Source: Pelargonium cotyledonis (taxonomy: Eukaryota > Streptophyta > Magnoliopsida > Geraniales > Geraniaceae). From it: a stretch of 20,643 nucleotides of DNA. The stretch is taken from NCBI GenBank assembly GCA_036897625.1, contig JAYMTA010001316.1, positions 1 to 20,643 on the forward strand. Reading direction: 5' to 3'. Under the pieces are notes generated by a model that was not told where the DNA came from, searched no databases, and saw only the letters and a list, made by a program, of their open reading frames with translations. Of this stretch, positions 1 through 9,060 are shown in pieces. The position numbers and the translations under genes are program-made. How positions within the stretch are numbered: position 1 is the stretch's first letter; every line of letters starts with the position of its first letter.

Positions 1-895
1 ACTTCAAAGCTTGCCAACATCATTTTTCGGCGAGATTTTTTTCTTTTTGTACATTTGGTTTGTATAAAATTATATCAATCTTCACAATCATTAAAAAAAA
101 TTAACCCCAAACAAGAAACACAACAATCACAATCTTTTTCTTACAAAAAGAGGCCAAAAATTTACTATCTTAACAAGAAACTCTTAACCAATTGATAGAT
201 TGATATAGAAAATTCACATAAAATGAACCAAAAATTACAATTTTTTTTTCAGGCCAAAACCGTCGGTGAGACGATGGACAGGGACAGTCCGGCGAGGTCC
301 GGCAGACCTGCATCTAGTGCTCCGGCGGCCAAGAATCGACGGAGATGGAGGCCAGCTCCCCCAAACGACCATATCTGGAGTCGCTGCGAGCTCCAGCTCT
401 TGCTCATGCTCCATCCGTCGCTCCGATCTGGAGCAGCTTCCTCGTGGCCGACGATTTTCGGCGAGGACAGTGAGATCTGAACTTGCGCCGGCGAGGAACG
501 ACCACGACGGAGATGGAGTCGGGTTGTCGTCGTTGGTGGAAGCGAGATCGCCGGCATTGTGCTGCTCGATCTCTCAGCAGCGATGAACGACCACGGCGGA
601 GATGGAGTCGAAGGAGCTCCCACGCCGCTGATGTAGATGACGATTGCGAACAGATGTTCAGATCTTTTTTTTCTTTTTTTTTATTTCATTTAAAGCTAAG
701 CATCTGTTTGGTGTTGCTTTTTATTTTAAGTTATAGGGTATTTTGGTATTTTTGACCATTAGACAGAAAAATAGATGAAAAATTGGATGGATAGTTATAT
801 GACATAATATAGGGTAACCAATAGTTATAAACTAAAGTTGAGGGAATCAACGTGTAAAAGGTGTATAGTACAAGACAGGTATGTATAATTTTTCC
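1..895. mobile_element. Non-autonomous Mutator-like element (MULE), left end outside window
   Basis: This is the right-hand part of an element of the same family as the complete MULE at 3554-4734. Its last ~130 bp (about 765-895) match that element's right terminal inverted repeat: a sequence close to 'gtgtaaaaggtgta', then 'caggtatgta', then the AATTTT-CC terminus. The shared interior includes the stretch near 200-235 ('agattgatat..aaaatgaaccaaaaat') and the start of the window ('acttcaaagctt', 'ttttcggcga'), which matches the 20-bp subterminal repeats of the other copy. Between about 255 and 655 lies a GC-rich segment unlike the cargo of the other copy. It contains an internal imperfect repeat ('cgaccacgacggagatggagtcg' near 499 and a close variant near 588). 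Open frames of 75-124 codons occur there on both strands, but none resembles a known protein and I do not call them genes. The left end and left target duplication are not in the window. Confidence 0.75.
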
Positions 896-1794
896 TTTTT
901 TTTAGATAAGTCGGTGACTTTTTTTTTTTTATAAACAAACTTATAATAAACTGCATTAAAGCGGTCCAGATTTTACAAAAGCCTTGTTTGCCTAGCTGAG
1001 CAAGCTTATTAGCTCCATATATTACATGCCTGGATGCCCAAGAACAAAAAATAAAAGCTTCTCGGTGTCTTCTCCACTAGACCATGATTCCATATCCCTA
1101 AAATGTTGTTGACTCATATCCCTCCGAGTCAGTTTCTGGATCTCCTCTCATCTCCTTCCTTCTTTTCCTTCCACCATTTCTACCCGGCTTTAAATTTGCT
1201 CTTTTCTTGGATTGCTCAATGAGATTTCTTCCAGGATCAGCTTCCATTACCTAGATTGGTAGGGACGGAGTGGACTCAAACCTCCAAGCTACCTTTTTCA
1301 TGATCTCCCACCTAATTTCCTGCTGGAGATACTTAGCAAATTCTCTTTTCTAAGCTTCCACAAGTCTCTCCATTATATTCATTTAGTGAGTTGTTGATTG
1401 ACCATATTTCAATCCTGCACACCAGATTATCTCCTCTGAAGCTTCCCTCCTTACCTGTGCAAAGACTGACGCCTCACTGTATCCCCTCTCTTAAGACCCT
1501 ACTCTCTCCCTCCTCCTCAGCTCTTGCCCTTCACTGATTAGATTCTGACGCTACTGCTCCAAAGGAATTGACTTCAGACCTTCAAAAGGTAGCCTTGAAG
1601 ACCCTTCCTCTAAAGCTGCAATGAAATAGTAGGTATGGTTCCCAACAAAATACCCATCTCCATTTGATCCATTATCACTATCCGAGGAAAGAACAATAAT
1701 CGACTCTTTTCCATCTCTTCTAATAAACCCTCCAGACTTCTTTTCAAGAGACACATCCTCACCACCTCCTTCTACCAAAGCAGGAGCCTCTCTT
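896..1794 (-). pseudogene. Decayed coding-like sequence of unknown family
   Basis: No intact gene is seen. Two minus-strand stretches look like former coding DNA. At 1551-1778 a 75-codon open stretch reads with an acidic, Ser/Asp-rich piece (VLSSDSDNGSNGDGYF). Near 930-1050 another frame reads CSWASRHVIYGANKLAQLGK followed by QGFCKIW, which resembles a second fragment on the plus strand near 16140-16230 (YQWATKRVVYGAYDLAHVG). The pattern 'ANKLAQLGK' is loosely like the C-terminal end of plant retroelement RNase H domains, but that is too weak to name. Stops separate the pieces. A (T)n run lies at about 920-930. I could not identify the original gene or element. Confidence 0.35.
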
Positions 1795-1995
1795 GGAGCC
1801 AGCTCCAGCCCTCTAGCTCCAGCAGTCTAGCTCCAGCTCTCTAGCTCTGGAGCTCAAGCTTCAGCACTCAAGCTCCAACACTCTAGCCTTAGCATTGCTA
1901 GCTATAGCTAAGCTAGGCCTAGAGCTCCAGCAAGCCTTAGCACTCTAGCCCGAGCATTGCTAGCTCTAGCAAAGTTAGGCCTAGAGCTCCAGCAA
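1795..1995. repeat. AGCT-rich imperfect tandem repeats
   Basis: This stretch is built of variants of 'agctccagc' and 'ctctagc', rich in the palindrome AGCT. Within it is a clear direct repeat with a 62-bp period. It begins with 'gcattgctagct' at about 1892 and again at 1954, and both copies run on through 'taggcctagagctccagcaa'. The sequence suits slippage or unequal exchange. No coding role is apparent. Confidence 0.7.
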
Positions 1996-1999
1996 GCCC

Positions 2000-3235
2000 A
2001 AGACTTTTAAAGAAATCTAAGAAATTTGACTAAGTATGGAAAGCTCCTAAGAGAGCCATTTCACTACCAAAATACCCCTAAAATGCTCCGAATAATATTT
2101 TCTAGGGGTTTGAGGTCGATTCTGGGTTCAAAAATAGATTCAGCAGTGAAATAGGACTAAAGTTATCCCTTTAGCAGTGAAACAGGACTAAAGCTATGCA
2201 AAACAGGGTTAGGGTTGTACCTCTATTAGCAAAACGCGGATAAGGTTGTCCCTCTACCAAAAATAGCATTGGAGTTACCCATGAAACTGCCGATGCAATT
2301 CATGACATTTGTCGTGGCAATTGTGCCAAAATGCTGCGTTAATTGACTTGTTCCAGCCCTCTTTCATGCTTTCGGCCCCAAACGTTCCCAGTCGATTCCC
2401 TTTGATCTCGGGTGATGTACAAAGCTCCTAACACTATTTCAAGGCTGAATTAAGGCCTAGACATCACCAAATCATCTTCATGACACATCAACAAGGTTCT
2501 ACAAGCCTACAACTCAAAAGGTCCCAAAGCCATGCTTTGCAAAGCATTAGTTCATGAAAAGGCCTAGTGAGCATACTAGCCTCAAGGACTCCAAGCCTCT
2601 ACGCTTCCAAGCACCCATGACTATGCCTCTCAATTTACTAGGTCATTAAGGATCTTGGCATGATCTCATCACACTTCCATGCACCAATTGCTAAACTTTA
2701 CAAGACAAGGGCTCACCTAAGTTCATGGAAAGTCAAGACCAAGTCCACACACATGAGCAACATGTCCAAGACAAAGAAGCCCAACATCCCAAAAAGGGCT
2801 AAAGAAACATGAGATCAAGTGAGCCATTTGGGCTTCTAAAGCCAAATGGGCTAAGATGGGCTTCATTTCTTAACCGGTCAATCACGTCACAACAAGTAGC
2901 GCAAGGTGGTAAGGTTTTCCATATAAATACTCCCTCTTCCAAAGGGAAAGGGGTTCCATTCTCTCACAATTTCTCTACATTTGAGAGCTTCTCTCTCTAG
3001 AAAAGCTTTAGTGTCTACCATACAAAGGACTTACTCTCACGCTTGAGGCAGAGTCTTGGTAACACCACCCCAGGGTCTTCATCCCTTTGGTGAGTTTTCC
3101 TTCTATAGGGTACAGGTTCTAGGACTTGGACAACACATAAGCTTGGAGATTAGAAGTGAGACACTAGGACTCTAAGCTACTAACCTCAGCGCTCAAGACT
3201 AGACACATGGACTCTTAGGCTAGTACCTTTGCATT
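2000..3235 (+). mobile_element. LTR-like fossil sequence (possibly Gypsy-type), ends uncertain
   Basis: The segment is non-coding and has the composition and order of a plant LTR: a long U3-like part, then a TATA box at about 2921-2930 ('ccatataaatactcc'), then a pyrimidine-rich stretch with 'ctctctctctag' near 2988-3000, as often seen around the start of transcription in plant Gypsy LTRs, then about 230 bp of U5-like sequence. I could not fix the TG...CA ends, a target duplication or a primer-binding site, and no second LTR or internal coding region is recognisable nearby. It is therefore either a solo or partial LTR, or an unrelated promoter-like sequence. It looks like a fossil. Confidence 0.4.
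2921..2930 (+). promoter_or_regulatory. TATA box of the LTR-like segment
   Basis: 'atataaatac' is a good plant TATA box, followed 30-70 bp on by a CT-rich stretch ('ctctcacaatttctct', 'cttctctctct'). It is a sequence match only. Whether it still drives transcription cannot be told. Confidence 0.45.
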
Positions 3236-3249
3236 GGGAGAAGAAGAAG

Positions 3250-3250
3250 C

Positions 3251-3322
<72 letters not shown>
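3250..3322 (+). repeat. (CAA)n microsatellite, about 24 units
   Basis: An uninterrupted run of CAA is preceded by 'gaagaagaag'. In one plus-strand frame (3234-3425) it would read as poly-glutamine after MGEEEA, but the remainder of that 63-codon frame has no recognisable protein features, so I treat it as a simple repeat. Confidence 0.95.
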
Positions 3323-3373
3323 CTCTCAGCTAAGTGTGATCGCGTTGACTGAAAGTCAAAACGAGCATATCAG

Positions 3374-3553
3374 CAACAATCATTACTTTAAATCCAATAA
3401 AACAGGATCTATGTACAAACCCTAGAAAAAAAATAGAAATTGTATGAAACAGAACATTTGGAGTATTTTTCAATAACTATACTTAAAATCACAATTTCAA
3501 AACAGCAAAAAAGCATAAATGAATACATATACAACAACAATCATTACTTTTAA
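3374..3553. repeat. 161-bp imperfect tandem repeat, unit 1 and start of unit 2
   Basis: A unit beginning 'caacaatcattactttaaa' at 3374 starts again at 3535 ('caacaatcattacttttaa'). The second unit is cut by the MULE at 3554-4734 and continues after it. Thus 'tctatgtacaaaccctagaa' near 3409 is matched by 'cctatgtacaaaccctagga' near 4761, and 'gaacatttggagtatttttc' near 3453 is matched by a close variant near 4805. The duplication is therefore older than the MULE insertion. Confidence 0.7.
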
Positions 3554-4734
3554 GGGAAAATTACACATACCTACCATGTAGTTTACACCTTTTACACGTG
3601 CTTACCCTTAACTTTATTATGTAACTATTACCACACTTTGTACTATGCCACTTAATTTTCTGTCCAAAATTTCCGTAAAAGTTAACGGAATATTCCTAAA
3701 TTTCAGTCATGTGCCCAGCAAATGACCAATATTTTTTTGAAATTTCAAAATTGTCCTTCAATATATTACCCTTCATCTACATCAAGAGCATGTTCATCAT
3801 GCTTGGCCGAAAAATTCATAGTTTAGCTGAAAACTTCAAAGTTTTGCTGGAAACTTCAAAGTTTCGCCGGAAACTTCAAAGCTTCGCCGAAAACTTCAAT
3901 CTTTTTTTTTTACAAAAAAAATGCCAAAACCCCAAACCCAAACCCTTAATAAATCAAACCCAAATCCATACCCTTAATCAATTTATAGATTGATATATAA
4001 AATTTACATAAAATGAACCAAAAATGACCAAAAATCATTTTTTTAACAAAGTTATTGCCTCCGCCGGCGATGGAGCTCGGTTGGACGTCCACGAGTTGAT
4101 GCCAGATTTGGAGCTTACCGTTGTCGCCTCATCCTCGTCGTCACTTCAGGGCCTCCTTGAACGCCTTGTCTCCCCACGATCAGGTGACCACGAAATCGAC
4201 GGTGTCGTCTGAAAGGTTCGCAAATCTAACTCGGCCTTCTATTGGGGTGGACGCTGCCACGGTGCAGATGATTGACAACGACCAGTGAGGAAGGCTGTTG
4301 TTGAGGATCGTGAAAGGAGGAGAAGATGGAGATCGATCATGGTGATGGCCATCCTTCTAGATCAATCTAGAGCTCGACAGTGCGAGCTTGGTCGCCGGAC
4401 CAAGCTAGGGGAAGGTTCGCCAGAGCGAGAAAGGGGAAGGGTCGCCGGAGGTGGATGAAGAAGAGCTCTGAAGGTAGCCATGTTCGTCGAGCTTCTATTT
4501 CTTTTTTTTCTTTTTAAAATTTTTTATTTAAAATCATAAGGACCTGTTTGGATGTGAGTTTTTTTATTTAGTTAGAAGGTATTTTGATCATTTTACCACA
4601 TTGGACGGAGAAATGGATGGAAAATTGGACGGGTAAAAATGTGGCATAGTACAAGTGGTAATAGTTACATACAAAAGTTGAGGATAAACACGTGTAAAAG
4701 GTGTAAACTACAGGTAGGTATGTGTAATTTTCCC
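3554..4734. mobile_element. Complete non-autonomous MULE (1181 bp)
   Basis: The ends are long terminal inverted repeats. The left end ('gggaaaattacacatacc', then 'gtttacaccttttacacg') and the reverse complement of the right end agree for roughly 80 bp and more weakly beyond. The flanks carry a 9-bp target duplication, 'tacttttaa' at 3545-3553 and 'taattttaa' at 4735-4743 (8 of 9 identical), the length typical of Mutator transposition. Inside the left end lie 20-bp tandem repeats (about 3801-3900). At about 4055-4500 is a GC-rich cargo. The cargo includes a 62-codon frame at 4024-4212 with no recognised domain. No transposase is present, so the element would need one supplied in trans. The one-base difference in the target duplication suggests moderate age. 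Confidence 0.85.
3801..3900. repeat. 20-bp subterminal tandem repeats of the MULE
   Basis: Consecutive 20-bp units start at 3811, 3831, 3851 and 3871, with partial units on each side. The consensus is close to AAACTTCAAAGTTTCGCCGG. A related 20-bp repeat lies inside the opposite end of the MULE at 9775-10846. In several DNA transposon groups such repeats bind transposase; that role here is inference. Confidence 0.8.
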
Positions 4735-4743
4735 TAATTTTAA

Positions 4744-5130
4744 ACCCTATAAAACATGACCTATGTACAAACCCTAGGAAAAAAAACATAACCTTAAATA
4801 AAATAGAACATTTAGAGTATTTTTCAACAACAAATACTCAAAATCACAGTAACTCGGCAACGTACAACCCTATTTCTAACCAAACAATAAAAATCATACA
4901 TATTTTTTTTAAGAACACACGGTATATAAAGGAAACAGAACATGCAACCCTAAAATAAAGCAAAATCTAACTATGGAATCAAAATACAACCCTATTTTTA
5001 ACCAAACACTGGAAATCAAGCATATAATCATCAAGAATAGACGCCATAAACCAAAAACCTAAAATGCAACCCTTAAACTCTTAATGAACTAGTAAAAATA
5101 AAAGTTAGAAGCCTATTATCTTAGCGCAAC
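4744..5130. repeat. AT-rich imperfect repeats, remainder of the interrupted tract
   Basis: The first ~120 bp complete the 161-bp unit interrupted by the MULE. A further direct repeat has a 122-bp period: 'tacaaccctatttctaacca' at 4863 and 'tacaaccctatttttaacca' at 4985. No gene is seen. Confidence 0.55.
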
Positions 5131-5348
5131 CGGCTGTATCATCCTCCCTTTGGTCGTTTGTGACCTCGGCTTCTTGATCGGAGAAGCCACCGGTTAGTCC
5201 CTATACCGGGTTTCGGGTGCATTAGAACCTTTGGATTTGGCCATTTCTGGTTACGATTTGTTTTTTGATATGGTCGGGGGGAAGGTGGGGAGGACGAGAT
5301 GGAGGGGATGCGAGAAGGAGGAACGCTGGTGACGGTGGCGAACGGTTG

Positions 5349-5363
5349 CGCGCTCGCGAGCGC

Positions 5364-5364
<1 letters not shown>
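5349..5364. repeat. 16-bp perfect palindrome
   Basis: 'cgcgctcgcgagcgcg' is its own reverse complement, is rich in CpG, and abuts the (GA)n run. This is a direct observation; no function is known. Confidence 0.9.

Positions 5365-5409
<45 letters not shown>
5363..5409 (+). repeat. (GA)n microsatellite
   Basis: About 23 GA units with one interruption ('gata') near the start. It lies next to the CpG-rich palindrome. Confidence 0.95.
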
Positions 5410-5410
<1 letters not shown>

Positions 5411-5435
5411 GAACAAGAAAGTGAGACAAAGATTT

Positions 5436-5700
5436 TCAACTAAATTGGTTATGGTAATCCAATTCAATTATGTCCTGGACCATTCCAAAATATGTCACAT
5501 CTTGAACCGTAGGGTTACTAGAACTTGCTCTGTTTTGTGTCGCAACCACAATTGTTACTCCCAAGTTTTGTGTTTTCTTTCCGGCATCACGGGATTCGGT
5601 TCTAAAGCGATAACCATTTATAGCCCAACCTTTGTACCTCTTAGCAACCCAAGCCAGACCGTATGACAAGACTCTAACCTCATGCGGCACATCCAAATTC
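5436..5700 (-). pseudogene. CACTA transposon DUF4216-like fragment
   Basis: The 86-codon minus-strand frame includes 'AINGYRFRTESRDAGKKTQN', then 'GVTIVVATQNRASSS', then 'VTYFGMVQDIIELDY'. These match the shape of DUF4216, which lies in the C-terminal half of plant En/Spm (CACTA) transposase proteins: a 'NGY.F.T...D..KKTQNSGV' stretch, an 'A....' loop and a 'YYG...DIIELDY' strand. In whole proteins the last strand runs on into 'VVLFKCDW'; here the frame ends just before that point and (GA)n DNA follows. The fragment lies downstream, on the same strand, of the TNP2-type pieces, in the normal domain order for these transposases. Confidence 0.75.
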
Positions 5701-6300
5701 GTAATGATTGTGGCAAATCAATCAATGAAGTTTGGGATATGTCCACATTGGAAATTGAAAGTAATTACATAAATACATAAACTAAGATTTGAAGCTAGAT
5801 AGAAAACATTTGATGTGATTTACCTTGTGCAACATGCAATTTCAGGCGTGTTAAACAATACGTATCGATGCGCACGTTCCCACATCAACTTGTCCATAAT
5901 GAAGAAAGTTGTTCCTCCAATTCGACACACGAGTTTCGAAAACATACTACTCTCATCCAAGTTGTCATTGTGCTCTACATCGTACTTACTCCAAGACCTA
6001 TTGAATTGAGTTATTGCATCTTCTCCCAAGTATCTTGAACAAAAAGTTGATGCTTTTTTGGCAATGTATCCCTCGGCTATCGATCCTTCAGGTTTAGCTC
6101 TATTACGACCATATTCTTCAAGTCAAGCAAATACCTAACGAACATAATTATAATTGTGTGTTAAGTTATTATCGAACCCCATCAATGTAACTAATATATG
6201 TAAATATAGAATTAATTACCTTTTGGAAGAATACATCCACCGATAAGCGGCGGGATCGCCTAGCCTTGCTTGATTGGCCAAATGAATGGGCAAATGAATC
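5700..6300 (-). pseudogene. CACTA transposase middle region (DUF4218-like), decayed
   Basis: Short pieces in different minus-strand frames follow the order found in plant CACTA proteins. 'IHLANQARLGDPAAYRWMY' is spelled near 6295-6235 across frames, as in the 'HLANEA..GGPV.YRWMYPFER' stretch. A frame at 5820-6029 reads FNRSWSKYDVEHNDNLDESS, a gap, then 'WERAHRYVLFNTPEI', matching the 'QAHRYVLFNC.EV..Y' motif. Stops and frame changes divide it, and AT-rich DNA at about 6130-6230 and 5710-5815 may be old introns. It is not functional. Confidence 0.7.
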
Positions 6301-7330
6301 ATGATATCAAAAAAGGTTGGAGGAAAGATATCTCCATATGACATATTGTTTCAACAATTTTCACTTCCAATCGGTCCAAATCTTCAGGAAATAGAACTTT
6401 GGAACATATTACACGGAAGAAGGTACATAACCTTATAATTGCACTGACAACATGTTTAGGTAATGTATTCCGCACTGCAAATGGAATCAAATAATGCAAC
6501 AGAAAGTGACAGTCGTGCGTCTTCAACCCAGTTATTGTGTGATCTTTTTCATCCACACAAAGACAAATGTTTTATGCATACCCTGCGGTAAACTTTAAGG
6601 ATTTAAGCACCCTATAAAATATATCTTTCTCCTTCTTTCTCATAGAGAAGCAAGCAAACGGGAGACGAAATCTTTATTCGCAAGAGGAACTGGATGAAAC
6701 TCTGGTCTAATTCCCATTTCTTTCAGATCAAGTGAAGCACTCAAATGGTCTTTTGTCTTACTAGGTAGGTTTAACAATGTACCCAGAATTGAATCCACAA
6801 TATTCTTCTCTATGTGCATGATGTCCAATTTTGTGACGTACAAGATTATGCTCCCAATATTAAAGATCAAAGAAAATGCTTCTTTTCTTTAAAGGATAAG
6901 ACACATCAGACTTTTTTGTTTTCTTTTTCTTTTTCCCAAAATTATTTTTAACATCTCGTAAATGATTTAAAATTTGGGAACCGGTCATAACTTTAAGTGG
7001 ATTACCCTTTTCTCCTGCTCCATTAAAAGAATGTCGGTCATTCCTCCATTTGTGATTCTTGCACAAGAACTTTCTATGGCCAAGATACACAACTTTATTA
7101 CTATTTGACAACCATTGAGAACTTGTACGATAGGTGCAATATGGGCATGAAAGCTTTCCTTTAGTACTATACCCTGATAACATGGCATATGCAGAATAGT
7201 CATTGATCGTCCACAACAAAGCTGCACGCATTACAAATCGTTCTTCTCTAGACAAATGTTGCAACAGATCCCACAGTGAAATAATATGTGATTCTATCAA
7301 CACAGTCCGAAAAAAACACAATGACCAACT
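6299..7330 (-). pseudogene. CACTA (En/Spm) TNP2-type transposase, broken
   Basis: This is the core of a plant TNP2 transposase, the enzyme that cuts and moves CACTA DNA transposons. In order on the minus strand: 7321-6860 has 'RFVMRAALLWTINDYSAYAM', 'GKLSCPYCTYRTSSQWL', 'YLGHRKFL', 'HKWRNDRHSF' and 'KKRSIFFDL'; 6870-6640 has 'LDIMHIEKNIVDSILGTLLN', 'KTKDHLSASLDLKEMGIRPE'; 6556-6299 has 'GLKTHDCHFLLHYLIPFAVR', 'LPKHVV', 'LCTFFRVICSKVL'. All are family hallmarks, in the family order. At least two frame changes (near 6865 and 6640-6560) break it. The expected N-terminal part upstream of 'MRAALLW' is largely missing: sequence similarity fades near 7290. No CACTA terminal repeats were found, so this is an internal fragment. 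Confidence 0.9.
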
Positions 7331-8020
7331 AAATCACAAACTAAAGACCGAACAGAGTACCCATCTACCCAGATTAAGCATTTAAAATCAAGAAAACTCA
7401 AATGCAGATAATAAACTACAAATTAACATGTGAAGAAAGGGCTATTTACCGGTGAGACGGCGAGCAAACAACAGCTGGAACGAGAGGCATCAAATTCTAA
7501 ACAACAAGCACAACGGTGAAAGAGAGAATCAGTCTACTTGGGCTTGCAGGTGTTCATGGGAAGAGTTACAGGTGTTAACGAGAAGAGAGAGAAGAAAGAA
7601 AAGGGACGGAGATGAGTTTGGGTTGGAACTGGTCTAGTTTGGTTTGAACCGGACCAGTTTGGTTTGGTCACAAGGTAATAAAAATGGACTTGGGCTTGAA
7701 TTTACATTAGATCAAAGAATAAAAATGAATTAGCTTGAATAAAAAGACAAAGAATGGCCTAAAAGAAATGACAAATAATGATTCAAAACAAATAAAGACA
7801 AATTATTGAAATGTAGCAAAAAAGAAACAAAAATCACACACAAAAACACAACACGGCAAAAGAACAACACACACGACATAACAAGGAATAGAATCAAATT
7901 AAAAATTGATCTTACTTTGATTTTGATTTTTAAATCCAATTGATGATTATGAATAAGTCGTTTCATCACTGAAAGCTTTTGGGACACTTATTATCGAGTA
8001 CGAAATCAGATGTCTACAAA
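7330..8020. other. No gene recognised
   Basis: The first ~300 bp are purine-rich on the plus strand ('gagaagagagagaagaaagaaaa' near 7578-7600), followed by a small direct repeat of 'agtttggtttg' near 7637 and 7660. The rest is AT-rich. Open frames at 7452-7637 (plus) and 7730-7987 (minus) have low-complexity or purely hydrophobic translations without domains. Confidence 0.5.
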
Positions 8021-8021
8021 C

Positions 8022-8472
8022 GACCAATCCTCACTGGTGGAGTCGACCCATGCTATTAGGTTGGTGATCGATAATTGGCAGAGCTAGTTCATGCTTTCGG
8101 GCATGACGACCAATCCTTGAGCGGAGTTGCTCCATGCCATTGGGGTGGTGACGACACAATCCTCAGCGAAAATGGTTCATGCTTTCGGGCATGGCGATCA
8201 ATCCTTCTTGGCAGAGTTGGCTCATGCTTCTAAGAATGACGACTAATCCTTCTTGACAGAGTTAGTTCATGCTTTCGGGCATGAAAATCAATCATTCTTG
8301 CCACACTCACGCTTTCAGGCATGGTGACAAATCTTTCTATGTGGAGTTGGCTCATGCTTTCGAGTATGATGACCAATCCTTCTTTGCGGAGTCGACCCAT
8401 GGTACCGGGCATGGCGGTCGATCCTTCAATCAATGGTGAAGTTGCACTATGCCTCTCGGGCGATGACGACAA
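8022..8472. repeat. Minisatellite, ~45-bp unit, about 10 diverged copies
   Basis: The array is built of units close to 'gaccaatccttcttggcaga' + 'gttggctcatgctttcgggcatgac'. Unit starts can be followed near 8022, 8066, 8108, 8150, 8196, 8241, 8286, 8326, 8371 and 8416, with lengths of 40-51 bp. Many units carry the short inverted motif CATGC-(6 nt)-GCATG. Because 45 is a multiple of three, frames stay open for up to 80 codons (for example 8230-8472 minus), but their translations have no known domain. Confidence 0.85.
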
Positions 8473-9051
8473 TACTTTTACACCCTTTATTAAAGGTTAT
8501 AATCCCATAGATTAAATGTACAAGTGTCTTATTAAATAAAGTAATCTTTAGTTTGTAGAACAATATCCTTGGGTAAAGGGTAATTACTATAAAAATTGCC
8601 CTAAAACCCAACAATATTTCCTATTCTATCTTCTAGCACCTTTGTTAAAAAAAAAAAAAAAAACTTAAGAGATACTAACTAACCTATTATATGGATATTA
8701 CTAGTACATTTGACGAATTTATGATTTACAATGCTACTATGTCTTTTTATACTATTCAGTTATGGTATAAATAATCACTTATAACTTGTATTACAATATT
8801 TTAATTTCCTATTGATAACAATTTACTTATTTTATTGTACATTATTATTTACATTAGTTTACTTTCTATATTGTAAACAGTTGCTTACAGTTTATTGTTT
8901 ACTTTATTGTATATTAGGGTTAATTTTATACTCATATAAAAATTTGTGCCAAAACTAAATTCGATGACGTGATGCTTTAATATGCATTATTAACCCGTTT
9001 TTTGTATGACTTTTATAGTATGTATAGATTTGTAATTCAAGCATAATTAAC
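8473..9051. other. AT-rich intergenic DNA, no gene
   Basis: It contains a poly(A) run at about 8647-8663 and AT-rich sequence with repeated 'tttattgt' and 'tttactt' motifs. No open frame of note, RNA gene or element end was found. Confidence 0.6.
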
Positions 9052-9060
9052 TTACTAAAG

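Larger units (their letters stand above)
5140..5430 (-). other. GC-rich patch with (GA)n, resembling the 5' part of a lost gene
   Basis: Read on the minus strand, this has a (CT)n tract followed by a GC-rich stretch and an ATG (about 5242) opening the short frame MAKSKGSNAPETRYRD before a stop. The arrangement of pyrimidine tract, leader and start codon is like a plant 5' untranslated region and first exon. No domain can be recognised, however, and the frame is very short. Longer minus-strand frames over the (CT)n (5139-5429, 5222-5467) are mostly Leu/Ser repeats produced by the microsatellite and are not believable proteins. Confidence 0.3.

Noticed and set aside
249-755. Four overlapping open frames of 85-124 codons on both strands in the GC-rich part of the left MULE
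   Set aside because: They shadow one another on both strands, are Arg/Ser-rich, lack domains, and lie inside transposon cargo.
3234-3425. Poly-glutamine protein starting MGEEEA
   Set aside because: It consists almost wholly of a (CAA)n microsatellite, with no supporting coding sequence around it.
5139-5467. Minus-strand proteins beginning with long Leu-Ser runs, resembling signal peptides
   Set aside because: The hydrophobic run is the translation of (CT)n in three frames.
5436-7330. A functional autonomous CACTA transposon
   Set aside because: The transposase is split over several frames, lacks its N-terminal part, and no CACTA ends were found.
8022-8472. CRISPR-like array
   Set aside because: Units are contiguous and diverged, with no unique spacers between constant repeats, and the DNA is plant nuclear.
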